DNA of 14,079 nt from CAYPEL01 sp964409635 (GCA_964409635.1 CAYPEL010000064.1:1-14079); one strand, 5' to 3'. Positions 7,518 to 14,079 are shown, counted from the stretch's first letter. A program made the numbers and translations. The notes: generated by a model not told the origin, from the sequence alone.

Positions 7518-7681
7518 TATACCTCTCGCACTCAAGAATACTCCGTTTAGAGTGCGTAGATTGTTGTGAAGAGCAAGGCGCAAAGACGCCGTAATAGCAG
7601 GCTATTGCAAGGCTTTGCAACGATGCTGTTCGCAACAGGATGCGTGCTATAAAGGGGGTATTCTTGAGTGCGAGAGGTATA
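7518..7681. mobile_element. MITE-like 164-bp palindromic element with 24-bp perfect terminal inverted repeats
   Basis: Bases 7518-7541 are exactly reverse-complementary to 7658-7681 (outer end TATACCTCTCGCACTC). The palindrome continues imperfectly inward (for example TGTTGTGAAGAGCA against TGCTGTTCGCAACA) to an exact central hairpin AATAGC-AG-GCTATT at 7593-7606, whose centre is also the centre of the whole element. The ends may be read as TACCTCTC...GAGAGGTA flanked by TA on both sides, as expected for TA-targeting Tc1/mariner-IS630-type MITEs. It encodes no protein. It occupies the shared upstream region of surf1 (minus) and the DUF2909 gene (plus). The right arm contains TGCTATAAA (7645-7653), an extended -10-like sequence pointing to DUF2909, so the element may supply a promoter. 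Confidence 0.75.
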
Positions 7682-7715
7682 TACTCAACAGACATATACT
7701 TTCCGGACAAGCCAC

Positions 7716-7952
7716 TTGTACATCAAAATATTCATCGCCATTGTCATCATCGCCATTCTCGCCAGTCTTGCGAGTGGTTTGTTCTACCTGGTTAAAGATA
7801 AGGGGCAGACGGATCGCACTGCAAAAGCGCTGACTGTCCGTATTGCACTGTCTGTTTCTCTGTTCGCCTTGTTAATGTTGGGGATTGCAACAGGCCATAT
7901 AAAACCCCACGGCCTGATCCCCCCACATCCTCAGGCCAACTCATCACCCTAA
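7716..7952 (+). CDS. DUF2909 twin-transmembrane protein
   Basis: A 78-residue protein with two membrane helices (about 3-25 and 41-59) joined by a short basic loop (KDKGQTDRTAKALTVR) and ending HIKPHGLIPP. This pattern matches the DUF2909 family found in gammaproteobacterial cta clusters between ctaE and surf1. Its function is unknown; an oxidase assembly or stability role is inferred from context. I chose TTG at 7716 because the family begins at this point (MYIKIFIAI...). A GTG at 7668 is in frame, but it lies inside the palindromic element and would add 16 uncharacteristic residues. The gene is in its usual position but on the opposite strand from all its partners. Confidence 0.85.
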   Translation: MYIKIFIAIVIIAILASLASGLFYLVKDKGQTDRTAKALTVRIALSVSLFALLMLGIATGHIKPHGLIPPHPQANSSP

Positions 7953-7984
7953 AAACCTGACCCGTTTATTCGTAGCTGATGACT

Positions 7985-8014
7985 AAAAAAGCGCCGCTAT
8001 TGCGGCGCTTTTTT
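7985..8014. terminator. Strong bidirectional rho-independent terminator
   Basis: A perfect hairpin: A6, then GCGCCGC, loop TATT, GCGGCGC, then T6. It ends both the minus-strand cta operon (63 bp after the ctaE stop) and the plus-strand DUF2909 transcript (32 bp after its stop). This means surf1 and the genes beyond it need a separate promoter. Confidence 0.93.
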
Positions 8015-8027
8015 CGTAGCAGCGTTT

Positions 8028-8050
8028 ACAAACCGCGACTATAGGTTTGT
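8028..8050. repeat. Short dyad in the ctaE 3' region
   Basis: ACAAACC (8028-8034) and GGTTTGT (8044-8050) form a 7-bp stem with a 9-base loop, between the ctaE stop and the main terminator. It may stabilise the 3' end of the cta transcript; there is no U-run. Confidence 0.4.
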
Positions 8051-8077
8051 GCTGTTTATTGAATTGCCTGCGTACTT

Positions 8078-8938
8078 TTAAACTATGTAGACAAAAATAA
8101 ACAAGCCCAACCAGACCACGTCGACAAAGTGCCAATACCAGGCGACGCCTTCGAAAGCAAAATGTTTATCCGGCGTAAAGTGACCTTTCATACATCGGAA
8201 CATGATAATGGTCAGCATGATGGCGCCGAGCGTTACGTGGAAACCGTGGAAACCGGTCAACATAAAGAAGGTAGAGCCATACACACCGGCGCCCAGTGTC
8301 AAATTCAGGTCTTGATAAGCATGAACATATTCATATATCTGACAGGCCAGGAAGGTAAAGCCCAGCACAACGGTAGCAAACAGCCAGAATACCAGTGGTC
8401 CACGCTGTTGTTTTTTCAGCGCCCAGTGCGCCAGCGTCATTGTCACGCCACTGGTTAATAACAACACGGTATTGATTGCGGGCAGTCCCCAGGCACCCAT
8501 GGTCTTGAAGTCACCGCCAAGATTACCTGGGCCGTTGGTGGGCCAGGCCGCTTCCCAACCGTTCCACAGGAACTGGTTTGTCGCTACATCTTCGCCACCT
8601 AACCACGGCACCGACAGAACCCGTGCGTAGAAAAGCGCACCAAAAAAGGCCGCGAAAAACATCACTTCCGAAAAGATAAACCAACTCATCCCCCAGCGGA
8701 AAGACTTATCAACCTGATCGTTATAAAGACCGGATTCACTTTCCCGGATAACCGTGCCGAACCAGCCGAACATCATGTACAGGATAATGCCCAGGCCCAC
8801 CACAATCATCGGCATACCGATACTGGAGCCGTTCAGATAATTTGCCCCGCCCACGACCGTCGCCGTCAGGCCGATCGATCCGATGATGGGCCAGCCGGTA
8901 CCGTGTGGTATGTAATAACCGCCGTGTGCTGCACTCAT
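8078..8938 (-). CDS. ctaE: Cytochrome c oxidase subunit III (aa3 type), CtaE/CoxC
   Basis: A 286-residue integral membrane subunit of the heme-copper oxidase core, with seven predicted helices. Family signatures include FRWGMSWFIFSEVMFF with the conserved E91, AHWALK at 170-175, GSTFFMLTGFHGFHV at 221-235 and WYWHFVDVVWL at 268-278. Subunit III sustains the D-channel proton uptake of subunit I. The ATG at 8938 is preceded by AGAGG with eight bases spacing. It lies 25 bp after ctaG and is the last gene of this transcript, followed by a strong terminator. The insertion around 113-145 (GGEDVATNQFLWNGWEAAWP...) is typical of proteobacterial forms. Confidence 0.97.
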   Translation of the reverse strand: MSAAHGGYYIPHGTGWPIIGSIGLTATVVGGANYLNGSSIGMPMIVVGLGIILYMMFGWFGTVIRESESGLYNDQVDKSFRWGMSWFIFSEVMFFAAFFGALFYARVLSVPWLGGEDVATNQFLWNGWEAAWPTNGPGNLGGDFKTMGAWGLPAINTVLLLTSGVTMTLAHWALKKQQRGPLVFWLFATVVLGFTFLACQIYEYVHAYQDLNLTLGAGVYGSTFFMLTGFHGFHVTLGAIMLTIIMFRCMKGHFTPDKHFAFEGVAWYWHFVDVVWLGLFIFVYIV

Positions 8939-8963
8939 TCCACAATCCTCTTTTGGTCTTTTT

Positions 8964-9506
8964 TCAATTTATCGATTTCTGTTTATCAAAAAACGTATAC
9001 GCCAGTGTCAGCTGGCTTATATCTTTCGGCAATTCCGGGGCTATCCTGAATATCAGTGGCATATCCCTGCCCTCGCCGGCCTGGAACTGCTGCTCGGTAA
9101 AACAGAAGCATTCTGTTTTCTGAAAGTGGAGTGCCGCGAGCCCAGGTGTCACACTGGGTATGGCCCGTCCAATCATCACTTGATCTGTCTGGTTCCTGGC
9201 ATAAAAACTGGTCTGGTAGGTTTTACCCGGATGGACTTCCATCCTCACTACCTCTGGTTTGAAATCCCAGGGCATGTTCTCATTAACACTGGCGACAAAC
9301 TCGACGATCACGGTACGTGACAGATCCGGCTCGACATAAACAACCTCGGCCCGTTTACCGCTGGTTTTACCATTCAAGCCTGTCAGGTCACAAAAGACAC
9401 CGTAGATAGGCACCATGGCGAAGACAAAACCGAACATGCCGGTTATGATCCACAGCAAACGCTTGATCAGAGGTGCATTCGAGCGTTGATTTTCAACTTC
9501 ACTCAT
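8964..9506 (-). CDS. ctaG: Cytochrome c oxidase assembly protein CtaG (Cox11)
   Basis: A 180-residue copper chaperone with one N-terminal membrane helix (about 17-38) and a periplasmic beta domain. It inserts copper into the CuB site of CtaD. C39 after the helix and the C133-F-C135 pair in TECFCF are the known copper ligands of Cox11; all are present. The start ATG at 9506 has AAGGA eight bases upstream and shares its A with the TGA stop of the preceding 37-residue gene (TGATG), so translation is coupled. A GTG nine codons earlier is open but would sit inside that gene. Confidence 0.97.
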   Translation of the reverse strand: MSEVENQRSNAPLIKRLLWIITGMFGFVFAMVPIYGVFCDLTGLNGKTSGKRAEVVYVEPDLSRTVIVEFVASVNENMPWDFKPEVVRMEVHPGKTYQTSFYARNQTDQVMIGRAIPSVTPGLAALHFQKTECFCFTEQQFQAGEGRDMPLIFRIAPELPKDISQLTLAYTFFDKQKSIN

Positions 9507-9619
9507 CACAACAATCCTTTGGCTGCCAGCCACATGAAGCCAAAATACAGCCCCACGGCCAATAGCCCTAACAAGACCGCCAACCTGACGACATTTTTTT
9601 TCGATTCTGCCTGTGACAT
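9506..9619 (-). CDS. Cytochrome oxidase small assembly protein, 37 residues
   Basis: A short open frame between ctaD and ctaG, too small for usual gene finders. It reads MSQAESKKNVVRLAVLLG, then a single membrane helix ending YFGFMWLAAKGLL. A charged N-terminus followed by one helix, and the location, match the tiny 'cytochrome oxidase small assembly protein' family annotated in many cta clusters. Its stop codon overlaps the ctaG start (TGATG), and it begins 51 bp after ctaD. The Shine-Dalgarno is weak. Its exact role is unknown; co-translation with CtaG suggests work in CuB assembly, which is inference. Confidence 0.85.
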   Translation of the reverse strand: MSQAESKKNVVRLAVLLGLLAVGLYFGFMWLAAKGLL

Positions 9620-9670
9620 CTTAATGAAAAACGGGGTGAGTGACACCAGGTCACGACACCCCGAGTATCC

Positions 9671-11251
9671 TTATTTGATAACCGGCGCAGTCTCGAAAGT
9701 ATGGTAAGGCGGCGGTGAAGATAATTGTTCAAACTCCAACCCCGTGGCACCTTCCCATACCCGGTCAGTGGCTTTCTCACCGCCACGAATACTGGCTATC
9801 ACAACGTAGACCATCAACAACTGCGACAGGCCGAAGACAAAACCGCCAATACTGGAAATCTGGTTGAACTCGGTGAACTGCACCGAATAATCCGGAATAC
9901 GTCGCGGCATACCGGCCAGACCCAGGAAGTGCTGCGGGAAGAACAGCACATTGACCGAAATGGTCGACAACCAGAAATGCAGCTTGCCGATTTTTTCGTT
10001 ATACATATGGCCGGTCCATTTCGGTAGCCAATAGTAGGCAGCCGCCATGATCGAGAAGATAGCCCCGGTTACCAGCACATAGTGGAAGTGAGCCACCACA
10101 AAGTAGGTATCGTGATACTGGAAATCAACCGGTGCAATCGCCAGCATCAGGCCGGAAAAACCACCGATGGTAAACATGATGACGAAACCGATGGCAAACA
10201 ACATCGGCGTTTCGAAGGTCATCGAGCCTCTCCACATGGTGGATATCCAGTTGAATACCTTCACCCCGGTCGGTACCGCGATCAGCATGGTGGCATACAT
10301 GAAGAATAATTCACCGGTCAACGGCATCCCGACGGTGAACATGTGATGCGCCCACACCAGGAATGACAAAAAGGCAATCGAGGCGGTCGCGTAAACCATC
10401 GAGCTGTAACCAAATAACGGCTTACGTGCAAAGGTCGGGATAATTTGCGACACAATGCCAAAGGCCGGCAGAATCAGGATATAGACCTCGGGGTGACCGA
10501 AGAACCAGAAAATGTGCTGGAACATAACCGGGTCACCACCACCGGCGGCGTTAAAGAACGAGGTATCGAAGAAGCGGTCGGTCAACAGCATGGTCACCGC
10601 ACCCGCCAGCACCGGCATCACCGCAATCAACAGGTACGCGGTAATCAACCAGGTCCAAACGAACAGCGGCATTTTCATTAGCGTCATACCGGGTGCGCGC
10701 ATGTTAACAATCGTCACAATGACGTTGATCGCCCCCATAATGGATGAAATACCCATCAGGTGAATCGAAAAGATCAGGAACGGAAAGGCATCACCGGTTT
10801 GCAGCACCAACGGTGGATACATGGTCCAGCCACTGGCCGGCGCACCACCCTCCATAAACAGCGTAGACAACAGCATGGTAAAGGCAAACGGCAGGATCCA
10901 GAAACTCCAGTTGTTCATCCTCGGCAGGGCCATATCCGGCGCACCGAGCATCATCGGTATCAGCCAGTTGGCCAGACCGACGAAGGCCGGCATGACCGCA
11001 CCGAATATCATGATCAAGGCATGCATCGTCGTCATGGAGTTAAAGAACTGTGGATTGACAAACTGCAGCCCCGGCTGGAACAACTCGGCGCGGATTATCA
11101 TCGCCATGGCACCGCCGATAAAGAACATCAACAGTGAGAACAGCAGGTACAGGGTACCGATGTCCTTATGGTTGGTCGTAAAGACCCAGCGCATCAAGCC
11201 CTTGTCAGGCCCGTGGTGGTGGTCGTCGTGTGTCGTCGTTGCTGTACTCAT
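9671..11251 (-). CDS. ctaD: Cytochrome c oxidase subunit I (aa3 type, A1 family), CtaD/CoxA
   Basis: A 526-residue catalytic subunit with 12 helices. It reduces oxygen at a heme a3-CuB centre and pumps protons. All key residues are visible. H77 and H390 are low-spin heme ligands and H388 is the heme a3 ligand. H253, H302 and H303 bind CuB, and Y257 is the cross-linked tyrosine. E255 in GHPEVY marks the A1 family. D106 (GAPDMALPRMNN) is the D-channel entry and K331 (PTGVKVFNW) belongs to the K-channel. The ATG at 11251 has GGAGG nine bases upstream. The His-rich N-terminus (HDDHHHG) is common in this family. It lies 21 bp after ctaC. Confidence 0.98.
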   Translation of the reverse strand: MSTATTTHDDHHHGPDKGLMRWVFTTNHKDIGTLYLLFSLLMFFIGGAMAMIIRAELFQPGLQFVNPQFFNSMTTMHALIMIFGAVMPAFVGLANWLIPMMLGAPDMALPRMNNWSFWILPFAFTMLLSTLFMEGGAPASGWTMYPPLVLQTGDAFPFLIFSIHLMGISSIMGAINVIVTIVNMRAPGMTLMKMPLFVWTWLITAYLLIAVMPVLAGAVTMLLTDRFFDTSFFNAAGGGDPVMFQHIFWFFGHPEVYILILPAFGIVSQIIPTFARKPLFGYSSMVYATASIAFLSFLVWAHHMFTVGMPLTGELFFMYATMLIAVPTGVKVFNWISTMWRGSMTFETPMLFAIGFVIMFTIGGFSGLMLAIAPVDFQYHDTYFVVAHFHYVLVTGAIFSIMAAAYYWLPKWTGHMYNEKIGKLHFWLSTISVNVLFFPQHFLGLAGMPRRIPDYSVQFTEFNQISSIGGFVFGLSQLLMVYVVIASIRGGEKATDRVWEGATGLEFEQLSSPPPYHTFETAPVIK

Positions 11252-11272
11252 TTACTACTTCCTCCACACCCC

Positions 11273-12400
11273 TTAGCGGGCGGCTTTAACTTCAGAAGGC
11301 TGGATTAGATCGCCGCTATCGTTACCCCATGCATTACGTTGGTAGGTCAGGACTGCGGCTATATCAATGTCGTTCAGTTGACTGTCAAACGCGGTCATGG
11401 AAGTACCTGCCTTGCCATTTAAAACTATATCCAAATGTGCATCCATTGGGCCAGTGGCAATCGCACTGCCTTTTATAGCCGGAAATACGCCCGGCACACC
11501 GACACCATTAGCCTGGTGGCAGGCAGCGCAGTTAGTGTTATAAACTTTTTTGCCGCGCGCGTGCAAATCAGATTTTGACCATTGCTTTTCAGCCGCTGCC
11601 GCGTCGGCATCGGAAGCCGACCTCTGCTCGTTCAGCCACTGGCCGTAATCCGCTTCATTTTTTGCAACCACGACAATGGGCATATAACCGTGATCCTTAC
11701 CGCAGAGTTCCGCACACTGGCCGCGGTAGGTGCCTTCGGTATCGATTTGAATCCACATTTCATTCACAAAACCGGGAATGGCATCTTTTTTCATACCTAG
11801 TTCTGGTACCCACCAGGCATGCAGCACATCACTTGCCGTCACTAACAACCGCACTTTCTTGTTAACCGGCACGACTAACGGGTTATCGACTTCGAGTAGA
11901 TAGTGTTCACCCTTTTCCGCCTTGTTATATATCTGTTCTCTAGGCGTCGAAAGCGTCGACAGAAAACTCACGTCCTCATCAATATAGTCATAACCCCATT
12001 TCCACTGGTAACCGGTCACCTTAATGGTGATATCCGAGTTACTGGTATCTTCCATCGCCACCAAAGCTTTGGTTGCAGGAATTGCCATACCGACAAGAAT
12101 CAAAAACGGAATAATGGTCCAGGCAATTTCCACAGCGGTACTTTCATGGAACTGTGACGCCACGGCACCTTTGGATTTACGGTGCATGAGCATGGAATAA
12201 AACATCGCACCGAACACCACGAACGCGATTGCTACGCAAATCCAGAAAATCAGCATATGCAAGTCATAGGCTTGCTGACTGATCGGCGTGACTCCGCGCG
12301 GCAGGTTCAAGGCATACTCTGCTGACGCAGTAGTTGAACCCAGCATAAGCAGGCCAGTATTCATCGCCATGAGCTTTTGTTTTACTGTTGATAGCAACAT
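11273..12400 (-). CDS. ctaC: Cytochrome c oxidase subunit II with fused cytochrome c domain (CtaC/CoxB, caa3-like)
   Basis: A 375-residue subunit. It has a signal peptide (1-27, cleavage after ASA), two helices (about 49-70 and 90-113) and a cupredoxin CuA domain with H194, C229, E231, C233, H237 and M240. An acidic/Ala-rich linker (262-272) leads to a C-terminal monoheme cytochrome c domain with CAACH at 291-295 and M335 (TSMTAF) as the likely axial ligand. Electrons from a cytochrome c donor can thus enter through the fused heme to CuA. I chose the ATG at 12400, preceded by GAGGAG with 10-base spacing; a TTG 21 codons upstream would spoil the signal peptide. It is the first structural gene of the oxidase, 59 bp after the DUF2244 gene. 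Confidence 0.97.
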   Translation of the reverse strand: MLLSTVKQKLMAMNTGLLMLGSTTASAEYALNLPRGVTPISQQAYDLHMLIFWICVAIAFVVFGAMFYSMLMHRKSKGAVASQFHESTAVEIAWTIIPFLILVGMAIPATKALVAMEDTSNSDITIKVTGYQWKWGYDYIDEDVSFLSTLSTPREQIYNKAEKGEHYLLEVDNPLVVPVNKKVRLLVTASDVLHAWWVPELGMKKDAIPGFVNEMWIQIDTEGTYRGQCAELCGKDHGYMPIVVVAKNEADYGQWLNEQRSASDADAAAAEKQWSKSDLHARGKKVYNTNCAACHQANGVGVPGVFPAIKGSAIATGPMDAHLDIVLNGKAGTSMTAFDSQLNDIDIAAVLTYQRNAWGNDSGDLIQPSEVKAAR

Positions 12401-12459
12401 GCCTGTGTTTCTCCTCACAAACTTTATGAATTCGTATGCCTGTTTTAGCCTCACCGGCG

Positions 12460-12972
12460 TCAAACAGGTGAACTTAATATTTTTGACAATTTGCCAGCCA
12501 GACTTCGCCGCTCAACCTCGTTCAGGCAATGGCCGATTTCCACAACCTGTCCGTGTGAACGAATTGTCAGGCGTGGCGGATACCACCTGCGTTCATCTGA
12601 CTGCAACTCAAGTCTTGCCCAGGCACGCTTAAAAGTTGCCAAAGGGACTTCTGCTGTAACAGACACATATATATTGATAGTGTCTGCATCAATTGTAATC
12701 AGCTGCCAACAAGCGCAGCGGCGGGCGACACTATAAAGTGCAGCACCCAGAACCAGCATTTCCAGGCCCGCAAACGGCAACACCAACCAGGCTCCGTTCA
12801 AGGCGAAAGCACCGGCAATGCTAAACGAAACCGCCACCATACCGAGGTAAAACCGCACCACTCCGGACCAGGGAAGCGAGCAATTTGGCCGCAGCAGAAA
12901 TCGATGGATTGACGAATCGCTATCAAATTCTGTTGCAACCACCGAAACCTCCGCACTGCCGGTTGGCCACAT
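12460..12972 (-). CDS. DUF2244 family membrane protein
   Basis: A 170-residue protein with two adjacent membrane helices (about 40-59 and 61-82) around the family signature FALNGAWLVLPFAGLEMLVLGAALY, preceded by HRFLLRPNCSLPW. A soluble C-terminal domain (about 90-165) begins with ITIDADTINI. DUF2244 proteins are frequent neighbours of cytochrome oxidase genes in proteobacteria; no function is established. The start is uncertain: the frame stays open to an ATG at 13053 with another at 13002. The Cys-rich extension (TFSCTCFAHCCS) is unlike the family, so I prefer the ATG at 12972. No start has a clear Shine-Dalgarno. It probably leads the cta operon. Confidence 0.8.
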   Translation of the reverse strand: MWPTGSAEVSVVATEFDSDSSIHRFLLRPNCSLPWSGVVRFYLGMVAVSFSIAGAFALNGAWLVLPFAGLEMLVLGAALYSVARRCACWQLITIDADTINIYVSVTAEVPLATFKRAWARLELQSDERRWYPPRLTIRSHGQVVEIGHCLNEVERRSLAGKLSKILSSPV

Positions 12973-13098
12973 GTCTCGGTAGACCAACACGCAACGGGGC
13001 ATGCTACAGCAGTGTGCAAAACAGGTGCAAGAAAAAGTTAAATTTATGGTCATTAATCTATGCTATGTCATAAGCTTAAGATCATTAAATATTAGAAA

Positions 13099-13116
13099 GC
13101 GTTAATTTACTAACGC
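13099..13116. promoter_or_regulatory. Dyad GCGTTA-N6-TAACGC, possible operator upstream of the cta operon
   Basis: Two perfect 6-bp arms separated by six bases, about 125 bp upstream of the preferred DUF2244 start. The spacing suits a dimeric transcription regulator. The cognate regulator cannot be named from sequence. Confidence 0.35.
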
Positions 13117-13322
13117 GTATAAAACAGAGCCGATTAACCATGGAATTTCCAGAACTAGTCCGGCTGCGACAAGACGGGTTCCCGTATCGCCTATTGAGAA
13201 TTGGTATCGCAACCTACTGCTGAGAGAAGAATTACCCAGGGACACGACCTGAATACGCACAAGGTTATATTATTAGTGCTGAACCTATTATTATATATGA
13301 CTCTATATTTTATATTTATTAA

Positions 13323-13344
13323 TGGATACATGACGTTATATCCA
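13323..13344. promoter_or_regulatory. Dyad TGGATA-N10-TATCCA upstream of the Sel1 gene
   Basis: Perfect 6-bp arms with a 10-base spacer, next to the AT-rich stretch that probably contains the Sel1 promoter. It is a possible operator; chance occurrence in AT-rich DNA cannot be excluded. Confidence 0.3.
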
Positions 13345-13430
13345 ACCCTTTAGCTCAGCTTGGAGTTTATTTTTACAGGTTTAAGAATCACCCACTACAA
13401 CCCGATAAGGATATCTATAAGGAGACCGAT

Positions 13431-13455
13431 CGTCTTGGAATAGACGGCTTTTTTT
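13431..13455 (+). terminator. Terminator-like hairpin in the Sel1 leader
   Basis: CGTCT (13431-13435), loop TGGAAT, AGACG (13442-13446), then GC and seven T. It lies just upstream of the AAGGAG (13463-13468) of the Sel1 gene. The stem is short, so it could be a weak terminator of an upstream transcript, an attenuator, or chance. Confidence 0.4.
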
Positions 13456-13479
13456 CATTCTGAAGGAGCAGCGAGGACA

Positions 13480-13956
13480 ATGGCCCGTACCCGTCTTTTC
13501 GCTTTATTTATTTTCCAGTTGTCACTGGCATTTTCGGCTTTCGCCGACACAACAGCTTTGTTTGAACGCAAGCTAAAAGCCGCTGTGGGCGGTGATCCGG
13601 AAGCGATTTACGATATCGCTTCCTACTATGAAAAAGGTCGCGGCGTAGAAGAAGATGAAGACGCTGCATTTGAGTGGTACCAGAAAGCCGCCAACCTCGG
13701 TCTGAGCAAAGCACAGTACAAACTAGGTTTATGTTATCTCGAAGAGGTGGGCACCGATCAAGACATGGATGCGGCGCGTACCTGGCTGGGTAAAGCGGCT
13801 AACCAGGAGTATTCACCAGCTCAGTTTCGGCTTGGCAAATTGCTCGCAAAAAAACGTAAATATAACCTGGCGCTCGAGTGGCTATCCAAGGCACAGGAAA
13901 ATGGTTACGAACCGGCAACCAGAGAGCTGCGCAAAATAAAAAGAAAACTACGTTAG
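13480..13956 (+). CDS. Secreted Sel1-repeat (TPR-like) protein
   Basis: A 158-residue protein with a clear signal peptide (1-22, cleavage after SAFA) and about three Sel1-like repeats. These lie at roughly 41-74 (YDIASYYEKGRGVEEDEDAA), 77-110 (YKLGLCYLEEVGTDQDMDAA) and a degenerate one at 113-142. The tail is strongly basic (RELRKIKRKLR). Sel1 repeats are alpha-helical protein-interaction modules; a periplasmic scaffold or assembly role is possible, and no partner can be named. The ATG at 13480 is preceded by AAGGAG and GAGG. It is divergent from the cta operon and sits between a leader hairpin and its own 3' hairpin, so it looks monocistronic. Confidence 0.88.
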   Translation: MARTRLFALFIFQLSLAFSAFADTTALFERKLKAAVGGDPEAIYDIASYYEKGRGVEEDEDAAFEWYQKAANLGLSKAQYKLGLCYLEEVGTDQDMDAARTWLGKAANQEYSPAQFRLGKLLAKKRKYNLALEWLSKAQENGYEPATRELRKIKRKLR

Positions 13957-14039
13957 CATTGAATCAGTTGAATTCAATACGACCTTCTAGTGTACTGTCC
14001 TAAAGGTGGGGATCAGCTCTACAACTACAAGTTAAATGA

Positions 14040-14065
14040 CCTCCGGCACAGCCGGAGGCTTATTC
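14040..14065 (+). terminator. Hairpin terminator after the Sel1 gene
   Basis: CCTCCGGC (14040-14047), loop ACA and GCCGGAGG (14051-14058) form a perfect 8-bp GC-rich stem followed by CTTATTC. The U-tract is short. It lies 83 bp after the Sel1 stop codon. Confidence 0.65.
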
Positions 14066-14079
14066 AATGACGCCCTCAA

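Larger units (their letters stand above)
12973..13479. other. Divergent intergenic region between the cta operon and the Sel1 gene
   Basis: About 500 bp without a convincing gene. The part from 13260 to 13325 is very AT-rich and probably holds promoters, but I could not fix -35/-10 pairs with confidence. Several small dyads are present: 13099-13116, 13262-13286 (AGGTT/AACCT), 13323-13344 and a terminator-like hairpin at 13431-13455. A 27-codon frame from ATG 13140 has no ribosome site and no recognisable product. I see no tRNA or known riboswitch. Confidence 0.6.

Noticed and set aside
7668..7715. GTG start giving DUF2909 a 16-residue extension from the palindromic element
   Set aside because: The extension is repeat-derived and unlike other DUF2909 proteins; TTG at 7716 matches the family start.
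10760..11276. Overlapping plus-strand frames opposite ctaD
   Set aside because: Antisense shadows of a highly conserved subunit I gene; low-complexity basic composition and no ribosome sites.
12973..13053. Cys-rich N-terminal extension of the DUF2244 protein (ATG at 13053)
   Set aside because: Unlike the family N-terminus and without a ribosome site; more likely the untranslated leader of the operon.
13140..13223. Open frame of 27 codons in the intergenic region (MEFPELVRLRQDGFPYR...)
   Set aside because: No Shine-Dalgarno, no recognisable family, no helix or signal sequence, and length within chance expectation.
13989..14017. Sequence GTGTACTGTCCTAAAGG and following bases resembling an IS3-type terminal repeat
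   Set aside because: Only a remembered resemblance; no partner repeat, target duplication or transposase in the window.
1..14079. CRISPR array, prophage, toxin-antitoxin, defence system, tRNA or rRNA
   Set aside because: No regularly spaced direct repeats, integrase, phage structural genes, cloverleaf-like sequences or rRNA segments were seen.

Overview
The window is a bacterial respiratory locus, most likely from a gammaproteobacterium. The gene order closely follows the cta cluster I remember from Pseudomonas (ctaC-ctaD-ctaG-ctaE-DUF2909-surf1-small Sco-like protein-ctaA-ctaB). The gammaproteobacterial accessory families DUF2244, DUF2909 and the tiny cytochrome oxidase assembly peptide are all present. 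I cannot place it to genus. Two terminal oxidases with different roles sit side by side: a proton-pumping aa3-type (A1 family) oxidase with a cytochrome c domain fused to subunit II, and a high-affinity cbb3-type oxidase. Almost everything is on the minus strand, so transcription runs from high to low coordinates.

Layout in transcription order. (1) 12972 to 8078, minus: DUF2244 protein, ctaC, ctaD, a 37-residue peptide, ctaG (Cox11), ctaE. These are tightly packed and end at a strong bidirectional hairpin terminator (7985-8014). (2) 7716-7952, plus: a DUF2909 two-helix protein pointing against the rest of the cluster. Between it and surf1 lies a 164-bp near-perfect palindrome with 24-bp identical ends (7518-7681). 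(3) 7459 to 5170, minus: surf1, a Sco-like thioredoxin-fold protein, and ctaB (heme O synthase). No ctaA (heme A synthase) is present where it would be expected. (4) 5053 to 125, minus: ccoN, ccoO, ccoQ, ccoP, ccoG, preceded by a good sigma70-like promoter. A second palindromic repeat lies between ccoO and ccoQ, and a third repeat lies at the window edge after ccoG. (5) 13480-13956, plus: a secreted Sel1-repeat protein, divergent from the cta operon across about 500 bp of AT-rich DNA with several small dyads.

How it works together: CtaG delivers copper to CuB of CtaD, and the Sco-like protein probably serves CuA of CtaC. CtaB makes heme O, and SURF1 helps insert heme a. CcoNOP form the cbb3 oxidase, CcoQ stabilises it, and CcoG supports its copper supply. 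The oxidases themselves look intact and conventional. The unusual points are the inverted DUF2909 gene beside a mobile-looking palindrome, the absence of ctaA, an Asn in place of the usual heme-binding His of SURF1, and the repeats inserted at operon joints. I did not find a clearly new system; the findings are second-look items on a largely ordinary locus.
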